A stretch of 11,183 bases of DNA from Lunasporangiospora selenospora (taxonomy: Eukaryota; Mortierellomycota; Mortierellomycetes; Mortierellales; Mortierellaceae): NCBI GenBank assembly GCA_015680635.1, contig JAABOA010000780.1, positions 1 to 11,183 of the forward strand. The letters run 5' to 3'. Positions 1-8,978 of the stretch are shown here, piece after piece. A model generated the notes under the pieces. The model was given only the letters and a program-made list of their open reading frames with translations. It was not told the origin of the DNA and did not search any database. The position numbers were made by a program, and so were the translations under genes. Position 1 is the first letter of the stretch. Each line of letters begins with the position of its first letter.

Positions 1-109
1 ATTTATGAACAAGTGAATGGATGAAAAAGCTCCTGTAGACAAACTCTTCCAAGGTTTGCGATGCTTAATTTGATACAAACAGCATTAAAGAGAGAGAGAG
101 ATTCTGCCG

Positions 110-132
110 AGGAGGTTTTTTTTTTTCCTCCT
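110..132 (-). other. 3' flank hairpin with an A11 loop
   Basis: In the rif1 sense the sequence is AGGAGG, then eleven A, then CCTCCT. This is a perfect 6-bp stem around a pure A loop, 36-58 nt after the stop codon and so probably in the 3' UTR. A short GA/CT run lies just beyond it at about 88-101. No clear AATAAA is present between 1 and 167. Function is unknown. Confidence 0.45.
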
Positions 133-167
133 TCCAAGCTATTTGGCAACAGTGATGGACAAAAATA

Positions 168-3100
168 TTACAGCTCCTGAGTGGGTGTTGCCAAAGAAGG
201 ACCATCGTTGCCATCATCCAGACTCATGAATTGACCCCACGCTCCCAACAACTCCTTGTTCAGCACCGAAAGCTGTGTCTGCAACTCGAACAATTGTCTA
301 AATAATAAAATAGTGGGATATGACATGATTGGTCTCGTTAGCTGCGATTGCTCTTAGACAACAGGCTCATAACAAACAAACGAATATCACCATCAAAAAA
401 ATAATAATACTATATACTTGCCTTTGATTGAAGCTACCAATTAACTCGCGTGACTCGACCAATTGTCGCATCGCGTCTCTAAACGCTTGGCGGTTCTCTA
501 GGCGCGCCTTTTTGGTAACTCGCTTCGTATAATCCGCTGTCGAGACAGAGTCTTCCGTAGGCTCGACTTTTACAACTGTAAGAGCTGCTTCTTCCCTTGG
601 CTCCGGGGAGGCTACACTCGACTCCTTGCCTCCTTCCTCTCCATTTGCTGTAAAGTATTCCACTCTGGAGAGAGAACTATCATTACTACTAGAGTTGGTA
701 TTGTCACTCACGCTGGTGGATGGTTCATGCTCCCGTGCCTCTTGAGCCTCTCCCAGACCCTCGGACTTGGGGTCCTGATTTAGGCGTGTCGTCTCCTTGG
801 ATCCCTTGGACATGCCACTTTTTTTTCTAGGTGCTTTTCGTGGACGAGTTGATGTCGTGGATATTGAAGGACCTTCAAAGGATGGACTGCTTTCACTCAT
901 AGCTGCATTATCTTCCAAAGACTCTGGCGTGGATTTCTTTTGGTGCTTCTGTAGACTGGTTGAAACTGTGGCAGGTTGTGATGGGGTCATGTTCGTCACA
1001 AGCTCATCTGCCGAGACTTCAGCTGTAGACTGGTCAGCACTGCTGTCATCCTCGTCACTAGCTTCAATGCCGTTAGACTTGGCCACCTCCATGAATTGAG
1101 CCATCAGATTTCGGTTCACAGGCAGTCGGCTCGAGTCAGCACTGACCCGTGGGGCAGGAGCGTCCTCTTGATCCCTTTCACGCTTGCCATTCCCCATGCC
1201 CCGGCGTAATTGAAGCGACTGGTCATCCAAGAGCTCGGCTGCTTCTTGTTCGACCACTGCATTTTCCAATGGTGTCGGTTGAGGCGTGGGTGATTCAGGT
1301 GAAAGATCGTCAATCTCATCTAGTCCACTCTGACCGTTCGTCGTTTCTACTGCCTCTGCCGAATCGTTATTGGTGATCTCTTGGTTATCGCTGTTATTGC
1401 CGTCTCTGTCATTGCTGTCATCAGTAGGCTTCTCCGAGGTTCTTTTAGCTGCTGTACCATGGTTACTTTGACTATTTTTCAATGACGATATTGAAGAAAC
1501 AGAAGAGGCGCTCTCCAGTCGAACCTTTTTCTTGGGTGATCCAGTCGCACGTGTATTTCCGATATACACCCCAGTCGTATCCGAATCTGAAGACTCTCGT
1601 GCGACTCTTTTCCCAAGTAACCTCGAGAGAGCCGGTCGAACCAACAGACCAGACGGCAACGACAAGATCTCCTGTGACAATGTAGCAAAGATTGGCGGCT
1701 CGATATGCTCTCCCTCTCCTTCCACACCCTCTGTATCATTGTCTATAGCCCCAGTTTCAACCGATTCCCAGCCAGGAAGACTCACTGTTGCTACCAACTT
1801 TAGGCGCTTCATTGCAGCCACAATTTCCTGGGGATACTCGAGTCCTGCTCCACCATGCAAGCCCCAGGTCTGGTTCCAGAATTCTAGCGTCTCGTTCACA
1901 ATATTCTTGTTCTCTGACCCAAGCCCAGCCAAAAGAACCAACTTCAACTGATCAAGATGCTCGGAATTAAAAACAAGATCCATTGAATCCGTGGACGCGG
2001 TTGAAGAGTTCGAGTCCGAGTTTGATCCTGTGGGAGAGGCGGCTCTTTCAGAGGAGGAGCCAGCTCCTTGCTGCTGTTGTAATACCGCATTACGGATCGT
2101 GGGTACTGGAGGAGCATGCACTGATCCAAATGCTGTCCTCGAAAGCCCCTCTTTGCTTTGGCTACCACAACTCAGCAGTCTTGGTAGGACACATTGGCTC
2201 CAAAGCTTGGTGATTCGTGCTCGATAGGCTCTGTTGATGACTTTTGGACAGTTTTGAATATGGTGTAACGGGTCCATGATCCAAAGGAAGAGACTGTTTT
2301 CGAATCTGCTCACCCAATGCATAATAAATGGAACAGGCGCCTTGTTGATCGTCTTTTCCACCAGCTCAAATACACTCTCTTGGACAGACGAAATATCAGT
2401 GACTTCGTCGCAGGCGGGGAGACGTTCCATACACATATAGGCTTGCTCGAATAAAAAGGCACAAAATTCCACCAGTTCGTCATAATCACTCGGAGTTGCA
2501 GGGTGGAGTCCAGCAGTGTGAGAACCAAATGATGTTGCCTTGGGAGTCAGAAGACTGCCCTTCGAGTCCTTCACAATTACAGTCTCTAGAATCCTTGTAG
2601 CATAAGCAACACTCATGTACTGCATCCAGATAAATGGTGCCGAGTCGTCATAGCACTGTCTTACTCGCGTAGCCAACATGATCATTGCCTTGTTTGCATT
2701 GCCGCGCTTAAGTTGTGACACTTTGTAAAAAGTCCGGAGAAGATCTGTCAAGGTTGGCAAGAAAATGGTCTTGATCTGGCCCTGGAAATAAACCTTGTAT
2801 CCCTCTGATTTCTCATCCTGACTTTCCTTGATCCATTGACTATGATCCTTATTTATCAATGACCGACTGCTTTTCCTTTCACATGGATCGTACAATGTCA
2901 TGAAAGGGTGCAAGAGCAGTGTGAAGAAATCGTCGTATCCTTGGCAATCGTCCGAGGATGGGTCGTCCGAAATCTCGTTGATCTCATTAAAGGCCATTCC
3001 TAGTCGTTGAGCTGAATGGGATAATAGATGGATCAGTCAAACATTGGAGGGTCCCTGTTTCGATCCGAGATACTCAGTTCATGCCCAGGCACTGTACTCA

Positions 3101-6100
3101 CCAATGATGGTCCAGAATTTGAGATGAAATTCTCGGAAGGACTCGGCGGATGTTGGCTTATCAAACGGTGACCAGACACCCCTTGAGTCTGTCAACCTCT
3201 TGCTCCTGATATCATCAAAGTGATCGAGACACTTGTAGAATGAATCGAGTGCCCTGGGCCCTCTTTTGGACATATCCACCAAGGTTGCCAATGATTGCCA
3301 AAACAACGTTTCAAACGCCGTGCCAATGACAGACTCCCCTGTCGCTAGCCACATCTTGAATATGAACTCTAGTGGCGATAGAGATACTTCTTTTGGTCCT
3401 TCGATTTGTGGTGAAGCTCCCTCATCCTCGCCATCTACTCCTTCCTCTTTCATTCTTGATCCATTCAAAGCGTCAAAAAGCTGTGCATGGAGATTATCTC
3501 GGACCTTGTAACGCGCCGCGACCATGGTTCGGATGGAAAAGACATCAATCATGCCAAGATAAAGAAAGTACACCATATCTGCCCTAAAGATGTACCCTGC
3601 TGCATCCGGATTCCGCTTCAAAATCTCGATTTGCTTCAGATCTTTCTCGGGCCAATCTCCTGGAACAAAAGGACTTGGATTACTTTGGGACACTTTTTCA
3701 ATAAAGCTCAAGAGCCGAGAGACTGCCCCAACAGCTTCTGGAGTTGGATTCAAACCTATCGAGAGAGAAAAAATATCAAAGGCGAGACTATTAAGTACAA
3801 TCGACTCGATAAACACGACAGCAGATAAAAATTCAGGGTTGGGCAGTACCTTTCTCCATCATATTGACATTGCGGACAGCCCGGACCATGTTCTCCCAGA
3901 TAGCACTGCTCGTAACAGTCATTAATGGCAGTCCCGTCAGTCGACTTGATTTCCATTTGTCATGGTTTGCATCCGTGATCTCGTGCTGACGTTGAAGCGT
4001 GTTGAACAACCCTTCCAATCCAGCATCCAGTAATTGTGTCCGCATCCAATCCACATCCGACCAACCCAGATCAATAAATGAAATTGTGCCTGGAACAATA
4101 AACTGGCTGCCTTCCACAAGTTCTTGGCCACTAGAGTTTGTAAAGATCGCATGTACAAGCCGCAATCCCAGATCCCGAATATGCTCCGATTCATCCTGGA
4201 GAATAGTTTTCAGCATGGGGAAAAACGCCTCGGACGCAAACTTGGGAAGGTCCTGTCCCAACGCATAAATCAATGCGATCCATGCATTCGTACAGGCGAG
4301 TCGAGTCCGCTTATATCGGTCCGTTGAAAACGAGTTCTTGATCGGCGTCAGAACGAGTCGAAAGATTTTTTCATTCGTGATATGGCCACCAATCGCAAAA
4401 CTGTAAATCAACCGTGTCCACGCCTGAAAAGCTGCCATCCGGATCTCTAGTCTTGTTGGCGCACTGCTGTTGAAACATTTTTCAATCATCTTGAGCATCG
4501 GGTTGAAATGTGAGCTCCGATGCAGGGCTTTGCCAAAGAGCGATACTAGAACTCCCCAAACTGTAATCGCATACACCTCGTCGCCCACATCCAAGAATTC
4601 TCCTGAAAGTCGAGCAAGAAACTCTTCACAGCATTCATTCATGAACGAGGCTACAGCCTGTTGACAACGTGGATCTTCCTTTTCGTTCAAAATTGGGATG
4701 GCAAACAAAATCATGTCCAGAGCCTTTGACCGAATGCCGGGAACTGAATGGAGGAGACGATGAACCACTGGAGTCAGCCAAATATGCAGATGTGGCAACA
4801 TTTCGGATGGGTGTTGAAAAAAGAGTGCAAAAAGGGCCTATTCAGATTTGAATGTCAGAATTTTAGACAGGGAAATTAGTGCTGTGAAAATAGAAAATTG
4901 ATGATGATCTATCTAAAAGGACGGCGCCCTCCGGGAGTTCTGTCGACTTACCAGCAAGGATTCGTTCATTACACTAAGTGAATTAAAGCGAGAGTTAAGG
5001 TTGTCGGTAAAAATTTGTACAAGAGTGGGTATAAACGATGCCAGCTCTCTGAACGGTATCCGCTGTGAAGTGAGGCTCCATATTGCTAGATGACAAGTAG
5101 CCTGACGAAATTTCAAAATATATAGAAATATACAAATGCAATTAGGATGCAGTCGGAGCAAACCACTGCCTCAATAGCAACTATCATGAGATACACCTGG
5201 CTATTACCTTGTCATCTGTAGTGTTGATGACTGCGATTACGCTTGTCAAAATCGAGTCCATCTCGGTCTCTGCAAATGAAAGTCGAGTCGATAAAACAGA
5301 GGTTCGGTGAGTCTAGCTGGGTAAGAGAAGGTTTCATTCCACAATACATAACAAAGGAGTGAGAGAAATACTAGCTCCCATACTTTTGAACATCCGGACA
5401 ATATGCTGGTTGTATAGGTAGTAACCTAAACACTTTAGTGCTGCTTGGACCCTGCAGATTCCAGAGAAACATTACTAGGTTAGGACTTTGGCCATGTAGA
5501 AAGTACCCACAAGGCGGCCAAGAAAATATATACACACACGCTAATACTTCGGATTAAACTTACAGGCTAGCAGACTGAGTGGCTACATCTAGGTCTTTGA
5601 GTATGCAGACCACGAATCGTCTAATGGTATCCTGGACCTCCTGGATATGTTGGTCCTCGTCCCCAGCTCGAAATTTTTTCTGAAGTGATGTATAGGTCAA
5701 TGCCCGCACTTTAGGATCTTCAGACTCCAATGCCTTCATCGCATTCCTCACGAATTTCTTTTTCATTGCCGAGTCAAATTTCTTTTTGGCCAGCCGTGAT
5801 GACAGGGTGCCTAATGGAGAGGCATCATTATGTCTAGAGGAAGCATTGGCGGAATGTGAAGCGGAAGACAATCCTGAGTTCCGCTCGTCAGTAGGTGTTG
5901 ATGGCTGTTTCAGGATCCCACGGAGCGCTGTGGGTGTCGTAGGAGCCGTGGATGAGGAAGATGAGGGTGTAGGGGAGAAGTGGTGACCATGAGACGACTG
6001 AGAAACCAAGGGCTTGCTAGGCGAGAAAGAGACTCGCTTCGAAGGTGACCCCTCGACGACAGCAATCTGGGGTGGGATAGGGATGGAGGCCTCGGGCACC

Positions 6101-6159
6101 TCTTCTTGAGAAGACTGTTCCAGCTCAGTGTCCTTTGTGTCCTTGGCGTCCATGGTCAT
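168..6159 (-). CDS. rif1: Rif1, PP1-recruiting replication-timing and telomere protein (8 exons)
   Basis: The exons, in transcript order, are 6159-5564, 5451-5384, 5269-5208, 5101-4952, 4837-3850, 3755-3102, 3011-422 and 297-168, giving 1745 codons plus TAA. The start is the first in-frame ATG (6159). A second ATG at 6153 has a better context (ACCATGG) and would remove two residues. Seen in the protein: RVSF at residues 42-45 and GILK at 81-84, both PP1-docking motifs in a Ser/Pro-rich N terminus; then a long helical-repeat region (about 125-1240) with Rif1_N-like stretches, such as VQAALKCLGYYLY, ATCHLAIWSL, NPMLKMIEKCF (404-414), MAAFQAWTRLIYSF and IVNETLEFWNQTWG (about 1210-1223). A disordered acidic and Ser-rich region follows, with a PKKKVRLE nuclear-localisation-like patch (1332-1339), a VKVE SUMO consensus (1653-1656) and a charged C-terminal helical segment (about 1668-1728). 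Family knowledge: Rif1 brings PP1 to chromatin, reverses DDK phosphorylation of MCM, and acts at telomeres and double-strand breaks. I see no Rap1-binding motif, but I cannot exclude one. Identity is strong. The exact start and the exon 2 donor are less sure. Confidence 0.93.
298..421 (-). other. rif1 intron 7 (GC-AG, phase 2)
   Basis: The intron is 124 nt. The exon ends CAAAG and the intron begins GCAAGT, the usual form of a GC donor. The acceptor is ATTTAG|A, with a GCTAAC branch motif upstream. This joint gives FNQ-R-QLFELQTQLSVL and a 42-residue last-exon tail ending at TAA (170-168). The nearby GT (GTATAT, 4 nt downstream) would put the last exon out of frame. Confidence 0.82.
3012..3101 (-). 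other. rif1 intron 6 (GT-AG, phase 1)
   Basis: The intron is 90 nt with donor ATTG|GTGAGT and acceptor CATTCAG|CT, and a GACTGAT branch-like motif. It joins FWTII to AQRLGMAFNEIN. The ATG at 2997 is therefore an internal methionine (residue 845) and not a gene start. Confidence 0.9.
3756..3849 (-). other. rif1 intron 5 (GT-AG, phase 1)
   Basis: The intron is 94 nt with donor GAAAG|GTACTG and acceptor CGATAG|GT, preceded by a pyrimidine-rich tract. It joins NMMEK to GLNPTPEAV. Confidence 0.88.
4838..4951 (-). other. rif1 intron 4 (GT-AG, phase 0)
   Basis: The intron is 114 nt with donor GCTG|GTAAGT and acceptor GAATAG|GC, and a CACTAAT branch-like motif. It joins VMNESLL to ALFALFFQHPSEMLPHL within the helical-repeat domain. 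Confidence 0.9.
5102..5207 (-). other. rif1 intron 3 (GT-AG, phase 0)
   Basis: The intron is 106 nt with donor ACAAG|GTAATA and acceptor TCGTCAG|GC, and a CCTAAT branch-like motif inside. It joins INTTDDK to ATCHLAIWSL, a junction typical of Rif1 proteins. Confidence 0.9.
5270..5383 (-). other. rif1 intron 2 (GT-AG, phase 1, donor ambiguous)
   Basis: The intron is 114 nt with donor AAAA|GTATGG and acceptor TTTGCAG|AG. It follows a 68-nt exon and precedes a 62-nt exon. A second in-frame donor, GCTA|GTATTT, lies 12 nt further on (intron 5270-5371) and would add four residues, SMGA. The first donor is preferred because it has G at position +5. Confidence 0.75.
5452..5563 (-). other. rif1 intron 1 (GT-AG, phase 2)
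   Basis: The intron is 112 nt. The donor is CT|GTAAGT and the acceptor is CTGCAG|G, with a good CCTAAC branch motif about 35 nt before the acceptor. Splicing joins the ...ATQSAS segment to LVQAALKCLGYYLY, a typical Rif1 helix. Without splicing the frame hits TAA at 5562-5560. Confidence 0.9.
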
Positions 6160-6235
6160 GGTTGTGCTCGAAAAACGCGTGTGTCCTCGGCTCACTTTGG
6201 TCAATGATGTGTTTTTTGAACTTGATCGCCACCAT
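6125..6235 (-). CDS. uORF overlapping the rif1 start (36 codons)
   Basis: An ATG at 6235-6233 opens a frame of 36 codons that ends with TGA at 6127-6125, inside rif1 exon 1. It is out of frame with rif1 and overlaps its start by 35 nt. The context is mixed: T at -3 and G at +4. If transcripts begin upstream of 6235, ribosomes using it would bypass both rif1 ATGs, so it could lower Rif1 output. The peptide itself resembles nothing I know. Confidence 0.3.
   Translation of the reverse strand: MVAIKFKKHIIDQSEPRTHAFFEHNHDHGRQGHKGH
6175..6180. promoter_or_regulatory. ACGCGT site (MluI cell-cycle box type)
   Basis: A palindromic ACGCGT lies 15 nt before the ATG at 6159. In yeasts this hexamer is bound by MBF and drives G1/S genes, a plausible regime for a replication gene. 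A single copy this close to the start codon is weak evidence and may lie inside the leader. Confidence 0.3.
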
Positions 6236-6253
6236 CGAAAGAGTGCAGAAACG

Positions 6254-6259
6254 CACGTG
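6254..6259. promoter_or_regulatory. CACGTG E-box
   Basis: On the minus strand this reads ATCACGTGC, which matches the Cbf1-type RTCACRTG pattern of fungal bHLH factors. It lies 95 nt upstream of the rif1 ATG. It is a single match and was not tested. Confidence 0.3.
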
Positions 6260-6283
6260 ATTTGTGACCGCGAGGATTGAGTG

Positions 6284-6328
6284 TTACCAGAGGAGTGGCC
6301 AACCAAACCAATTCACGGAACAGCTCAT
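6284..6328 (-). CDS. short uORF (14 codons)
   Basis: ATG at 6328-6326, stop TAA at 6286-6284. It would count as an upstream ORF of rif1 only if the leader extends this far. No conservation information is available. Confidence 0.2.
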   Translation of the reverse strand: MSCSVNWFGWPLLW

Positions 6329-6394
6329 AGCGCTCGGGCTGCTCTGTCCTTGACAGATAAACTATCCCCCCTAAATCTCCTGATGAGTTGTGGT

Positions 6395-6403
6395 TCACTC
6401 CAT
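6395..6403 (-). CDS. minimal uORF (Met-Glu-stop)
   Basis: ATG GAG TGA lies 236 nt upstream of the rif1 ATG. Very short uORFs can influence ribosome loading, but whether this one is transcribed is unknown. Confidence 0.15.
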   Translation of the reverse strand: ME

Positions 6404-6500
6404 CAACGGGAACAAACACCACAAGGCCATTTGAGAAGATGGGAAAGAAGGATCACCTTCCCCGTCCCTGACATGCAGTGAGTGTGTCTACGGTTATTTA

Positions 6501-6788
6501 TCAGCAGAAGCCCTCTTGTTTCATAGCGACCTTCCTACGGTGCTCTATTTCTTGCAGCAATGTGCCCTGTCGTTCTAACCCAAGTTGGTTAACATGCACA
6601 GGCCATCTTACAGCACTATGCAAAATCTCCGGAATGCGCTCTAGCCAATAAAGGCTATTGAACTGGGCCGAGGTTGGTATTGACAAGGATAGAAAACGCG
6701 CCATTGACAAGGTGTATTCGAGCAGGGCAAACCAAGAGCAGACGGTAAAGTAGTAAAGAAAATTAGAAGGAATATCGACGTTCTTCAT
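6501..6788 (-). CDS. unrecognised 95-codon ORF with one hydrophobic segment
   Basis: An ATG (6788) to TGA (6503-6501) ORF lies upstream of rif1 on the same strand. Residues about 8-37 are hydrophobic (beginning NFLYYFTVCSWFALLEY), like one membrane helix. The rest is a mixed charged segment, amphipathic in places (WLERIPEILHSAV, LLQEIEHRRKVAMK). It is not low-complexity and reads more like a protein than other short ORFs here. Against it: TAG directly precedes the ATG, the start context is poor (T at -3), no family is recognised, and an ORF this long can arise by chance. A GCTAAC followed by CATAG (about 6803-6855) could be the end of an upstream intron, so this may be the last exon of a small spliced gene. 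Confidence 0.25.
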   Translation of the reverse strand: MKNVDIPSNFLYYFTVCSWFALLEYTLSMARFLSLSIPTSAQFNSLYWLERIPEILHSAVRWPVHVNQLGLERQGTLLQEIEHRRKVAMKQEGFC

Positions 6789-7027
6789 CTATACACAGTA
6801 TCAACACCATAGCAACTGAATGAGTTCAACTATGTGCGTTAATAAGTTAGCAAGCAACATGTACTAATTTGGACACGATCAGACGTAGAGGTTTAATAGT
6901 TTCAGCAGCAGTAAATGTCCGTCCATTGTCCCGAGCGTCAGGTCAAGGCGGAAATTAACTGCCCTTGCTCGCTTGTTTTTAAAATAATCTTGACCTAGTT
7001 TATATTCACGCCTACCAGGCATGCAGA

Positions 7028-7030
<3 letters not shown>

Positions 7031-7058
<28 letters not shown>
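7031..7058 (+). repeat. (TC)14 microsatellite
   Basis: Fourteen uninterrupted TC units. On the minus strand it reads (GA)14, followed at once by an ATG (7030-7028) with A at -3. That frame is open for only 11 codons (ending MSACLVGVNIN), so it supports no gene on its own. Confidence 0.95.
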
Positions 7059-7061
<3 letters not shown>

Positions 7062-8973
7062 CGGCGGGAAAATATTCAAACACGTATCCCAGGGTTAGAT
7101 GTTTGACCGAATATTAGCGTAGTCAATAAAGCAGAATGACTACATAGAGGAATCTGCACGGATATATTTGTATTGACAAAAGAGAAACTGCGTTGGTTTT
7201 TGAAATGCGTGCAGCGGTCAATGCCATTCCGAGAGCCTTGGTACAACATTACTATTGTTTTTCTACCAATGCATTGACTGGAACACTCTTCTTCTATCTC
7301 GGTCACTTTAGTTTTTATAACAAAGGTATATTTGAATGATGGTTCCAACGTTTTGGAGTTCTACTCTTTTGAGAGTCCAACACGCCCTGCGATAGTTTGA
7401 TACAGGGAGAAACCTTGCACAGTCTTGACTTGGCGTTTGCAGGACAGTTGGTTATTAAGGCGAATGCTGCAGGCTCTAAACAATGTCCTTCCATATATAT
7501 ACTTTTTGTCATTGCATGCATTTACCTTAGATCGACGACGCCCTTTCAAACCGGGGGAGAGCCATAGTGGATCAAGACGGCAAAAAGGACAAACGAAAGA
7601 ATGACCATGACTAGGTGAGCATTCACAAAATAGGCAAAGGATGAACGGGGAACTCCATTCTTTTGGAGGGCTCTTCATGCAAGGGTGCGCCGAACAAAGA
7701 GATGTTCCGAACTCTATGATTGCCCGAAAGGAACAGAAAGAGGAAGGAGAATTTAGGGGAGGGAGGAAGGGGACGAATAACAAAGGGGTGATGAGCATAT
7801 CAAACGCTCTGGGCTATCGTAGAAAATGGGTCATATTTTCCGCTATGCTCAAAGTTATATTAACAGGTACCTCTGTCGGCAACCTTGAGAGCATGAGCAC
7901 TGGGCAATAGATACATAGACTACCCCATAGACCACCTCTACTAACCTATTCCACGAATGCCCTCGGTAGGTTGTTGTTCTTTTGGTTCATTTCCCTTGTA
8001 CTGGCTCTTGTTTGAAGAGAGTACATACATTTCTGGGCACCAGGCCGTGGCCAAGTGTCAGCAATGGAAGAATTATTACTTTTGCACATTCGCATGCATA
8101 GGCATTCATTGCAGATGTATAACTCGACACCTTGAAAGTCGATGATGTCCCCGGTTTGAGTTGATTGAGTGTAGGTGTGTCAGAGATATGAGACAAAAAG
8201 AGATCATGTTGTAAACTTGAGACAAAGACTGCCGAATGACACTCGGATCCGTATCCAGTACGGTACTTCTCTTGACCTGTTGGGTGTTACCATAGCATGC
8301 CCCCAATCGTCATTGGAGAGAGGATGAGAGAAAAGAGTCACTCTTGTTTTGGTTCTGAAGAGAACGTCTCGTAGTCTACATAAGATGATAAGAGCCATGG
8401 CAGGCAAAGAGTCGAACACACTTGGTGAGGGTAGAATAAAGGATCAACCCTCCACTCCTCTATCTCCCCAGGAAAAGTCCTGCCAATCATCCAGTGTCGA
8501 GTGACCAGCAATCTATCTTCACCATCCGCCATTTTAGGTGTCCTGTGCTTTTCCTCCAAAGCACTACAAAATAAATAAAAGTTTCTGCGGAGTCAGGATT
8601 TTATTAGGAACTCAATGCGGCTGGGCGCTGGTTAAAAGTAGAGAAGGATCAAAGTTCCCAGGAGTTTGTCGATATTTTATGATGCCTTCATTTATGCAAG
8701 CCTGACCCAGCTCTGGGAGCTATCATTAGTAAGGTTCATTTTCCCTAAGCGAGAGGTCTGTAAACGGCAGTGCAAAGCGGGGTGGGAACATAATTAAGGT
8801 CAAAAACTTGCATTATCTTGCTCTCTCGGGGGTAGCACTAGGAATGGGTGATATGAAGAGAGGACTACCCAAAGCTTGAGGCAAGGGTAGGAGGAAAAAG
8901 GTATTAGAAGACGGATAATGGACCAGGCGCGCTCCATTTTGGGGGGATAGTAAAAAGAGGTTTCTTTTTTTCT

Positions 8974-8978
<5 letters not shown>

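Larger units (their letters stand above)
6160..6500 (-). promoter_or_regulatory. rif1 5' leader and proximal promoter
   Basis: This 341-nt stretch lies upstream of the rif1 ATG. The rif1 frame stays open through much of it but contains no ATG before 6159. It carries ACGCGT (6175-6180), CACGTG (6254-6259), CCAAT (6308-6312 on the plus strand) and three upstream ATGs. The transcription start is not visible from sequence, so the split between leader and promoter is unknown. Confidence 0.6.

Noticed and set aside
797-2227. Plus-strand ORFs of 60-139 codons opposite rif1 exon 7
   Set aside because: They are antisense shadows of the Rif1 coding sequence.
367-2997. A stand-alone 876-residue protein starting at the ATG at 2997
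   Set aside because: The ATG is an internal methionine of Rif1 (residue 845). Frame and sequence continue upstream through intron 6, and the last 17 residues of that frame come from intron 7.
6160-6306. An N-terminal extension of Rif1 to 6306
   Set aside because: The frame is open but the codon at 6306-6304 is TTG, and no ATG occurs before 6159.
6201-6422. A 73-codon minus-strand frame in the rif1 leader
   Set aside because: It begins at GTG with no ATG, lies in the probable leader or promoter, and matches nothing I recognise.
7081-7096. A telomere-like AGGGTTAG
   Set aside because: It is a single partial copy and not an array. It says nothing about telomeres despite the neighbouring telomere-related gene.
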